From Gammaproteobacteria bacterium (GTDB lineage: Bacteria; Pseudomonadota; Gammaproteobacteria; SZUA-229): DNA of 7,001 nt. Numbering within the stretch: position 1 is the stretch's first letter; each line of letters begins with the position of its first letter. Shown here piece after piece: positions 1-5,176 of the stretch. The position numbers were made by a program, and so were the translations under genes. The notes under the pieces were generated by a model. That model ran no database searches and was not told the DNA's origin. It was given only the letters and a program-made list of their open reading frames with translations. The stretch covers positions 1 through 7,001 of the forward strand of contig JARFQK010000374.1 in the NCBI GenBank assembly GCA_029287815.1. Reading direction: 5' to 3'.

Positions 1-1
1 T

Positions 2-187
2 ATTGCCGATGAGGTTTTCTTCACCGGCACGGCTGCCGAAGTGACGCCGATACGCGAGGTCGATAACCGAACCATCGGCAATGGAAGCCGAGGACCTGTC
101 ACGGAGAAATTACAGACACTTTATTTCGATGTCGTTCATGGTCGTCTCGAGCGACATCCTGAGTGGCTAACAATGGTTTATGACTGA
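2..187 (+). CDS. ilvE: Branched-chain amino acid aminotransferase, C-terminal end (5' truncated by window)
   Basis: The open frame entering at base 2 encodes 61 residues and stops at TGA 185-187. It reads IADEVFFTGTAAEVTPIREVD near its start, which matches the C-terminal part of class IV (fold type IV) PLP aminotransferases of the IlvE family. The GTAAE turn (about residues 8-12 of the fragment) helps bind the substrate carboxylate and cofactor in that family. It is followed by RGPVTEKLQ, the usual IlvE tail (E. coli has a similar GPVTKRIQ). IlvE is cytoplasmic and reversibly transfers amino groups between 2-oxoglutarate/glutamate and the branched-chain 2-oxo acids, the last step of Val, Leu and Ile synthesis. 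The PLP lysine and the start lie outside the window. The next gene begins 20 bases downstream, so they may be co-transcribed. D-amino acid transaminase or aminodeoxychorismate lyase share the fold but fit the tail less well. Confidence 0.9.
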   Translation: MADEVFFTGTAAEVTPIREVDNRTIGNGSRGPVTEKLQTLYFDVVHGRLERHPEWLTMVYD

Positions 188-199
188 AAGTTTTCAAAC

Positions 200-203
200 G
201 AGG
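200..203 (+). promoter_or_regulatory. Ribosome binding site of the zinc-finger gene
   Basis: GAGG lies 4 bases before the ATG at 208 and 7 bases before the adjacent in-frame ATG at 211. The second ATG has the more usual spacing, so the protein may start one residue later than annotated. The site lies in the 20-base gap after the ilvE stop. Confidence 0.5.
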
Positions 204-207
204 TGCG

Positions 208-420
208 ATGATGCCTAATCCGCATACAGCAACACAATCCGGGCTGGATACGCCGAACAAGCAATCGCGGTATGAAGTGACGCGTGATGATCTGCCTGTG
301 CACTGTCCAATGCGCGGAACCAGCCTGTGGAACTCGCATCCGCAGGTTTATATTCCCGTCGAGGACCATGGCTCGGCGAAATGTCCATATTGCGGCGCCG
401 AATACGTCCTCAAGGACTGA
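208..420 (+). CDS. Small CHCC-type zinc-finger protein (NDUFS6-like)
   Basis: This encodes 70 residues starting at tandem ATG codons (208 and 211). The C-terminal half carries C33, H44, C59 and C62 (C-x10-H-x14-C-x2-C, ending CPYCGAEYVL). This is the zinc-binding pattern of the zf-CHCC family, also seen in the mitochondrial complex I accessory subunit NDUFS6. The N-terminal 25 or so residues are polar and probably disordered. There is no signal peptide or membrane segment, so it should be cytoplasmic. In many beta- and gammaproteobacteria a protein of this size sits beside ilvE and waaF (recollection of gene order, not searched). Its bacterial role is not established to my knowledge; zinc binding is inferred from the ligands, and a link to respiratory complex I is only an analogy. 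It is likely co-transcribed with ilvE. Confidence 0.88.
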   Translation: MMPNPHTATQSGLDTPNKQSRYEVTRDDLPVHCPMRGTSLWNSHPQVYIPVEDHGSAKCPYCGAEYVLKD

Positions 421-488
421 CCGGCAGCTTGAATCAATGCTTTTGCTTGCGTTGCGAATCTGAACACAGGTAAGCCGCTGGGTCTTTG

Positions 489-691
489 GTCCACAGATGA
501 ACACAGATAAACACAGATGAGTGCAGATCTAACGTGGTGTTTTTCGCTGCTTGATTTCTCGCCTGGATTTCGCCATCAAGCTGGTGCGAGGCGTCAATGG
601 ATGACACGCGCTAAAGCATGTCACAGAAGATACCAATGATCCGAGTAAACAGTACAAAAAAATCCGTGTTCATCCGCGTTCATCTGTGGAC
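489..691. repeat. Inverted-repeat-bounded element (~203 bases), MITE- or REP-like
   Basis: The left arm 489-518 (GTCCACAGATGAAC...) and the right arm 662-691 (...GTTCATCTGTGGAC) are inverted copies that match at 26 of 30 positions; all four differences are A/G transitions. They enclose 143 bases. The core has smaller potential stems: GCTTGAT 549-555 with ATCAAGC 575-581, and TGACA 602-606 with TGTCA 619-623. No ORF or transposase is present. Arms of the form CCACAGATGAACACAGAT / ATCCGTGTTCATCTGTGG are, from memory, a recurrent intergenic motif in environmental proteobacterial and other genomes; copy number here cannot be tested. I see no convincing target-site duplication. It could be a non-autonomous mobile repeat, two separately inserted repeat units in opposite orientation, or a transcript-folding element. 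Confidence 0.65.
491..530. repeat. Four degenerate 10-base tandem repeats (left arm)
   Basis: The bases fall into four consecutive 10-mers: CCACAGATGA, ACACAGATAA, ACACAGATGA, GTGCAGATCT. The shared core is CAGAT at the same phase in every unit. The right arm shows the same periodicity in inverse orientation (TCCGTGTTCA, TCCGCGTTCA, TCTGTGGACA at 663-692). Ten bases is close to one helical turn, so each unit would present the same face of the DNA to a bound protein. Confidence 0.7.
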
Positions 692-745
692 ATATTTCTT
701 TATGTTTTCAGGTGTTGCGCACCCTTTAATCTTGCGCTGATATCC

Positions 746-2173
746 ATGCATATATCTATTCCCGATTTTTCCAAGGCGCGTGTGCTGGTGGTGGGCGACC
801 TGATGCTGGATCGTTACTGGCACGGGCCGACATCGCGCATATCGCCGGAGGCTCCGGTCCCGGTCGTGCACGTGCGCGACATCGAGGAACGCCCGGGTGG
901 TGCTGGCAACGTCGCCCTGAACATAGCCCGTCTCGGTGCCCACTGCACGGTGCTCGGCTTGACCGGTGATGACGATGCCGCCAATGTGCTGGAAAAACAT
1001 CTGCAGCAAGCAGGGGTGCGGACCGACTTCGTTCGCTTGCCGGAAAATGCGACGGTCACAAAGTTGCGCGTGATTAGTCGGCATCAACAGCTTATACGGC
1101 TGGACTTTGAGGACGGTTTTATTGGACAGGATGTTTCTGCTGAAGAGGTCGAATTTGCCCAACTGCTCGAGCAGCACGATGTCGTGGTGTGCTCGGATTA
1201 TGGCAAGGGCGGCCTGCGAAGTGTCCAATCCCTGATAGCACTGTGTCGCGAGAGACAAATTCCAGTGCTGGTCGATCCGAAGGGCGCAGATTTTGACAAA
1301 TATGCGGGCGCCACCCTGGTTACCCCCAATCTCGCCGAATTTGAAGCGGTCGTCGGCCGCTGTGCCGACCAGGAGGAACTGGTCGAGAAAGCGCTTCAGC
1401 TTTGCGATCAATGCGGCTTTGATGCCTTGTTGATCACGCGTAGCGAGCACGGCATGACCCTGATCCCGAGCGATGGCGAAGTCTTTCATCTACCGACCGT
1501 AGCGCGTGAAGTCTACGATGTCACCGGTGCCGGCGATACCGTGATCTCGACGCTGGCAGCAGCTCTCGCAGCCGGCGATGAAGAGCACAATGCAGTTGCA
1601 CTGGCCAATATGGCGGCTGGCATCGTCGTCGGTAAGCTCGGCACGGCCAGCGTCAGCACCGATGAGCTCTATCAGGAAATCCACAAACACATCGCAGTCC
1701 AACGTGGCGTGGTCAGTGAGCAGGAATTGATGACCGCCATCAACCAGTGCCGGCAACGCGGTGAAACCATCGTGATGACCAATGGCTGTTTCGATATTCT
1801 GCATGCCGGTCACGTGACCTATCTGCAGCAGGCGCGCGAGCAGGGCGATCGACTTATTGTCGCGGTTAATGTTGATCAGACGGTCCGCAAGCTTAAGGGC
1901 GAAGACCGGCCGGTCAATCCGTTGGATCACCGCATGCGCATGCTAGCCGCGCTCGAATGTGTAGACTGGGTGTTGCCGTTCGAAGAGGACACGCCGACAC
2001 GGCTGATCTGTGAGGTCTTGCCGGACATTCTTGTCAAGGGAGGCGACAACGACCCCAGCCGCATACCGGGTGGTGACTGTGTTCGTGCCAAAGGCGGGGA
2101 GGTGCGCATACTCGCCTATGTTGAGGGTGTGTCAACGACAGAGATCATCGGAACCATACGAGGGAGGACATAG
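746..2173 (+). CDS. hldE: Bifunctional D-glycero-beta-D-manno-heptose-7-phosphate kinase / heptose-1-phosphate adenylyltransferase
   Basis: 475 residues, close to E. coli HldE (477). The N-terminal ribokinase/PfkB domain (about 1-320) phosphorylates heptose-7-phosphate at C1: it has GDLMLDRYWHGPTSRISPEAP (17-37), the PGGAGNVALNI signature (50-60) and VTGAGD (259-264) with catalytic Asp264. The C-terminal cytidylyltransferase-fold domain (about 340-475) attaches AMP to heptose-1-phosphate: it has TNGCFDILHAGH (345-356) with the HxGH nucleotide motif, KGGD (431-434) and STTEIIG (463-469). It acts in the cytoplasm to make ADP-heptose for the LPS inner core, together with GmhA, GmhB and HldD, none of which is in this window. 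The start at ATG 746 gives MHISIPDF, aligned with E. coli MKVTLPEF. A longer frame from GTG 686 exists but its extra 20 codons begin inside the upstream inverted repeat and are not family-like. No strong ribosome binding site precedes 746. The next gene follows after 8 bases. Confidence 0.96.
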   Translation: MHISIPDFSKARVLVVGDLMLDRYWHGPTSRISPEAPVPVVHVRDIEERPGGAGNVALNIARLGAHCTVLGLTGDDDAANVLEKHLQQAGVRTDFVRLPENATVTKLRVISRHQQLIRLDFEDGFIGQDVSAEEVEFAQLLEQHDVVVCSDYGKGGLRSVQSLIALCRERQIPVLVDPKGADFDKYAGATLVTPNLAEFEAVVGRCADQEELVEKALQLCDQCGFDALLITRSEHGMTLIPSDGEVFHLPTVAREVYDVTGAGDTVISTLAAALAAGDEEHNAVALANMAAGIVVGKLGTASVSTDELYQEIHKHIAVQRGVVSEQELMTAINQCRQRGETIVMTNGCFDILHAGHVTYLQQAREQGDRLIVAVNVDQTVRKLKGEDRPVNPLDHRMRMLAALECVDWVLPFEEDTPTRLICEVLPDILVKGGDNDPSRIPGGDCVRAKGGEVRILAYVEGVSTTEIIGTIRGRT

Positions 2174-2181
2174 CCGTCACC

Positions 2182-3357
2182 ATGAAAATCGATGTCGATG
2201 TAGTGGTTATCGGTGGTGGCATCGCCGGATTGTGGACCTTGCGGCGGTTGCGTGACGAGGGCTATAACGCGGTTCTGCTCGAGTCCGAAGCACTCGGTGC
2301 CGGCCAGACCCGCTATGCGCAAGGCATTATCCATGGCGGTACCAAGTACGCCCTGACCGGTAAGCTGACAGCATCATCCGAGGCGGTAGCCGGTATGCCG
2401 GCGATATGGCGAGCCTGTCATCAGGGCCGCGGTGAGGTTGACCTGCGACAGGCAAAGATAATTTCGGATGCACACTACCTTTGGTCGACATCTAATCTGG
2501 CATCAAGAATCACCGGATTTTTTGCCAGCCAGGTAATGCGTGAGCGCACAGTAGCCCTATCAACGCAACAGCGGCCGTCATTGTTTCGGCACCGAGCCTT
2601 CAAGGGCGCAATCTATCGACTCGACGAACCGGTTTTCGACACGATCAGTGTTTTGCAGGCTCTGGCGGTACCAGTCATGCCGGCTATTCTTGCGATCAAC
2701 AAACACGCTCTGCTGATGCGACCGTCGGCGCTCGAGGTCGAGGCGGTCAATGGCGACAGCTTCGAATTCAATTACAAGCGCCTGGTCTTCATGGCCGGCC
2801 AGGGCAACGAGGATTTGTTGAACGCGGCTGAGCTGCGAGGTCCAGCGATGCAGCTCAGACCCTTGAAGATGGTGATCATGCGCGGGGGATTGAGCGAGAG
2901 CGTTTTTGCGCACTGTATGGGTGCAGGCGTAAATCCTCGGCTGACGATAACCTCTCATCTGGACGATGAGGATAACATCGTCTGGTATCTCGGCGGTCAG
3001 CTCGCGGAGGACGGTGTCTTCCGTTCCGATAGCGGCCAGATCGCTCACGCGCAACAGGAGCTGGACGAACTGATTCCCTGGCTGCCACAGCAAGGACTGC
3101 AATGGGCGACGCTCGATATCAATCGAGCTGAGGTCAGGCATGCTGATGGCCATCGACCGGATACTTGTTATGCTGTGAGACAGGATGCAATCATTACTGC
3201 CTGGCCGATCAAAATGGCGCTCGCACCCTTGCTGGCGAGGCAGGTGCTGGATCTGGTTGCGGATGTTGATAAGACCAGTGGCGAACTGCCTGCCTGGCCA
3301 CAACCTGTTTTCGCCGAGTATCCATGGTGCGAGCCGGCAAGATGGGGTATGACATGA
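2182..3357 (+). CDS. FAD-dependent oxidoreductase of the DAO superfamily, substrate unknown
   Basis: 391 residues. The N-terminus is a dinucleotide-binding Rossmann unit: VDVVVIGGGIAGLWTLRRL, with GGGIAG at 11-16, and an acidic LLESE (32-36) placed to bind the FAD ribose. GQTRYAQGIIHGGTKYAL (41-58) follows; the IHGG-x-x-Y element resembles the FAD/substrate region of glycerol-3-phosphate dehydrogenase-like and other DAO flavoproteins. The middle (about 140-310) is the variable substrate domain, with RPLKMVIMRG at 226-235. The C-terminal part, RHADGHRPDTCYAVRQD (319-335) and WPIKMALAPLLA (341-352), looks like the second FAD-contact region. No signal peptide or membrane helix is seen; cytoplasmic or peripheral location is inferred. 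GGGAGG at 2162-2167 is the nearest purine-rich site but sits 14 bases from ATG, longer than usual. It lies 8 bases after hldE and overlaps the next gene by 4. The substrate is not assignable; a role tied to LPS is only guilt by association. Confidence 0.85.
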   Translation: MKIDVDVVVIGGGIAGLWTLRRLRDEGYNAVLLESEALGAGQTRYAQGIIHGGTKYALTGKLTASSEAVAGMPAIWRACHQGRGEVDLRQAKIISDAHYLWSTSNLASRITGFFASQVMRERTVALSTQQRPSLFRHRAFKGAIYRLDEPVFDTISVLQALAVPVMPAILAINKHALLMRPSALEVEAVNGDSFEFNYKRLVFMAGQGNEDLLNAAELRGPAMQLRPLKMVIMRGGLSESVFAHCMGAGVNPRLTITSHLDDEDNIVWYLGGQLAEDGVFRSDSGQIAHAQQELDELIPWLPQQGLQWATLDINRAEVRHADGHRPDTCYAVRQDAIITAWPIKMALAPLLARQVLDLVADVDKTSGELPAWPQPVFAEYPWCEPARWGMT

Positions 3358-4127
3358 TACGTCGACCGTTGGGCACGACCGGTGTCGCGGTCAGTCCGTT
3401 GGGATTGGGCACGGTTAAACTCGGTCGTAACCAACAAGTCAAGTATCCGCGGGGTTTCGCCATTCCCGATGATGATCAAGTCAGCGATTTGCTCACACTG
3501 GCATGGGATCTAGGCATTAATTTTATCGATACCGCGCCAGCGTATGGTAGCAGTGAACAACGGCTCGGGCAGTTGCTGCCGCATCGTGGCGATTGGGTTG
3601 TCATGACCAAGGTGGGCGAGATTTTTGAAAACGGCCGTTCACGCTTCGATTTTTCGGCGCAGCATACGCGCCAATCGGTAGAAAACAGCCTGAAAACATT
3701 GAAACGAGATGAGCTCGATGTTGTGCTGGTGCATTCGGACGGCAGGGACATGGAAATTATCCATCACACAGCAGTGCTGGAAACGCTGGACAAGCTGAAG
3801 CAGCTTGGCATGATACGCGCTTACGGAATGTCGACCAAGACAGTCGAAGGGGGGCTCTGGATTGTAGAGAACGCCGACGTGGTCATGGCGACCTACAATC
3901 TGGAAACAGAAGTGGAATTGCCGGTGATCGAGCGTGCCGATGAATTGCACAGGGGCGTCGTTATCAAGAAAGGCTTACAAAGTGGTCACGCGGCCAGTGT
4001 TGAGGACGCCTTCAAGCAGGTGCTGACACAGCCTGGCGTGAGCAGCATGATCGTGGGCACCATCAATCCCGAGCATTTACGAGCGAACGTCGAAATCTGC
4101 GACTGCCTGCTGGCAGCAGGCGTCTAG
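3354..4127 (+). CDS. Aldo/keto reductase family oxidoreductase
   Basis: 257 residues from the ATG that overlaps the preceding stop (ATGA at 3354-3357), with GGGG at 3344-3347 six bases upstream. An in-frame ATG at 3324 would add ten residues lying wholly inside the previous gene; the PLGTTGVAVSPLGLGT motif that opens the family follows the 3354 start directly. The (beta/alpha)8 barrel shows the full catalytic tetrad: Asp59 and Tyr64 in FIDTAPAYGSSEQRLG (57-72), Lys86 in VVMTKVGE (82-89) and His127 in VLVHSDG (124-130). The last barrel strand and the NADP phosphate region are represented by SSMIVGTINPEHLRANV (230-246). At 257 residues it is shorter than many members (about 300) and has little after the barrel. 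It should reduce a carbonyl with NAD(P)H in the cytoplasm. Substrate unknown. Translational coupling to the FAD oxidoreductase suggests they act on related compounds. Confidence 0.93.
   Translation: MIRRPLGTTGVAVSPLGLGTVKLGRNQQVKYPRGFAIPDDDQVSDLLTLAWDLGINFIDTAPAYGSSEQRLGQLLPHRGDWVVMTKVGEIFENGRSRFDFSAQHTRQSVENSLKTLKRDELDVVLVHSDGRDMEIIHHTAVLETLDKLKQLGMIRAYGMSTKTVEGGLWIVENADVVMATYNLETEVELPVIERADELHRGVVIKKGLQSGHAASVEDAFKQVLTQPGVSSMIVGTINPEHLRANVEICDCLLAAGV
4105..4121 (+). other. Short perfect hairpin at the end of the aldo/keto reductase gene
   Basis: GCCTGCT (4105-4111) pairs perfectly with AGCAGGC (4115-4121) around a three-base GGC loop. It ends just before the TAG at 4125-4127 and 16 bases before the waaF GTG. 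No T run follows, so it is not a typical intrinsic terminator. It could affect translation of waaF or mRNA processing, or be chance within coding sequence (it encodes CLLAAG). Confidence 0.35.
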
Positions 4128-4137
4128 CCCGCCTGGT

Positions 4138-5169
4138 GTGTTCGTGGCTGAATCGAAGCGACAATATCTCATCATCGGCCCATCATGGATCGGTGATATG
4201 GTTATGGCGCAATCGTTGTTTATCGCGCTGAGGCAGCGTTATCCTGCTTGTGACATCGATGTGGTCGCGCCGCAATGGTCCTTGCCGCTACTCGAAAGGA
4301 TGCCGGAGGTGCGGCGGGGGATAGCGCTGTCCGTGGGGCACGGTGAACTTGGCATGCAGAAACGCCTTAAACTCGGACGCGAGCTTGCTGTCAGCGGTTA
4401 TACACACGCAATAGTGATGCCGCGTTCTTGGAAATCCGCACTGATACCCTTCTTCGCACGTGTTCCAGTCCGTACAGGTTATAAGGGCGAGCTGCGCTAT
4501 GGCTTAATTAATGACATCAGAGAGCTGGATAAAGCCGGGCTCAAACAGGTTGCCCAACGCTACGTCGCACACGCCTACCCAGCGGACTTGGCCAATGCGC
4601 CTCCTGCGGAGGTTCCCTATCCGGCGCTGAGCGTTGATCGAGCCAATGCTGTGAAGTTGATTTCTGGCTTGCATCTGAATCTGCGCAAGCCGATCGTAGG
4701 CTTTATGCCAGGTGCGGAGTATGGCCCGGCAAAACAATGGCCAAAAGACAATTTTGTGCAGCTGGGAAAATCACTGGTTGAACGGCAGTACCAGATTTGG
4801 ATATTCGGCTCGGAAAAAGAAAGAGCGTTGGGCGAGTCTATTGTCGAGGGTATTGGTGGCGACGCCTTCAACTTGTGCGGAAAAACCAGGCTCGTCGACG
4901 TTGTAGATCTAGTTGCTTGTGCCGAGCACGTCGTTAGTAATGACTCGGGCCTGATGCACATAGCATCGGCGGTGGACGTGAAGGTCAACGTCATATATGG
5001 ATCATCAACGCCTGAGTACACGCCGCCATTGACGCACAGCGCCAGTATTTTTTACCAGCGGCTGGCCTGTAGCCCGTGTTTCGCCAGGACATGCAGATAT
5101 GGTCATTATAACTGTCTCCGAAAAATAAGCCCCGAAGGGCCGCTCCAAAGCATAACGAACAGGAGTTAA
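4138..5169 (+). CDS. waaF: ADP-heptose:LPS heptosyltransferase II-type glycosyltransferase (GT9)
   Basis: 343 residues from GTG 4138; GTG 4144 is an equally possible start, and there is no ATG before the conserved N-terminus and no clear ribosome binding site. GT9 features: LIIGPSWIGDMVMAQSL (11-27), with Asp20 at the proposed catalytic base position; KSALIPFFARVPVRTGYKGELRYGL (99-123); PGAEYGPAKQWP (191-202); FGSEKE (223-228); and the ADP-heptose binding VSNDSGLMHIA (266-276). These match WaaF/RfaF better than WaaC. The enzyme transfers the second L-glycero-D-manno-heptose to the inner core at the cytoplasmic face of the inner membrane. Near the C-terminus is a cysteine cluster, C311, C314, C319 and C326 (CSPCFARTC, then GHYNCL), which I recall in non-enteric WaaF proteins and which E. 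coli WaaF lacks. The tail ends shortly after ISPEGPLQ, about 12 residues shorter than E. coli once the N-terminus is aligned. It follows the aldo/keto reductase by 10 bases. Confidence 0.93.
   Translation: MFVAESKRQYLIIGPSWIGDMVMAQSLFIALRQRYPACDIDVVAPQWSLPLLERMPEVRRGIALSVGHGELGMQKRLKLGRELAVSGYTHAIVMPRSWKSALIPFFARVPVRTGYKGELRYGLINDIRELDKAGLKQVAQRYVAHAYPADLANAPPAEVPYPALSVDRANAVKLISGLHLNLRKPIVGFMPGAEYGPAKQWPKDNFVQLGKSLVERQYQIWIFGSEKERALGESIVEGIGGDAFNLCGKTRLVDVVDLVACAEHVVSNDSGLMHIASAVDVKVNVIYGSSTPEYTPPLTHSASIFYQRLACSPCFARTCRYGHYNCLRKISPEGPLQSITNRS
5161..5165 (+). promoter_or_regulatory. Ribosome binding site of the ligase/polymerase gene
   Basis: AGGAG lies within the last codons of waaF, 11 bases before ATG 5177. 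It supports that start and indicates translation directly after waaF on a shared transcript. Confidence 0.6.
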
Positions 5170-5176
5170 CCATACT

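Larger units (their letters stand above)
421..745. other. Gene-free interval between the zinc-finger gene and hldE
   Basis: About 325 bases with no supported coding sequence. Bases 421-488 show no clear terminator: there is no GC-rich stem followed by a T run. Bases 489-691 hold the inverted-repeat structure annotated separately. Bases 692-745 are AT-rich and lead into the hldE start; they should contain at least the leader of the LPS transcription unit, but I could not find a well-spaced sigma-70 -35/-10 pair. A TGGACA at 687-692 resembles a -35 box but has no acceptable -10 about 17 bases downstream. Confidence 0.6.

Noticed and set aside
602..623. Hairpin TGACA...TGTCA as an intrinsic terminator
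   Set aside because: The stem is only five clean base pairs, with a mismatch and two more pairs, and there is no following T run. It is noted only as possible core structure of the repeat.
489..691. CRISPR array or attachment site
   Set aside because: The repeats are inverted at the ends and only 10 bases in tandem, with no repeat-spacer alternation, and no integrase or cas gene is present.
687..692. TGGACA as a -35 box for hldE
   Set aside because: It matches five of six consensus positions, but no acceptable -10 hexamer lies 15-19 bases downstream, and the bases belong to the right arm of the inverted repeat.
680..1489. A 269-codon open frame on the minus strand opposite hldE
   Set aside because: It is antisense to a clear, conserved hldE and its translation has no recognisable domain; long antisense frames are common in G+C-rich genes. 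The same applies to the minus-strand frames at 1490-1930 and 2578-3303.
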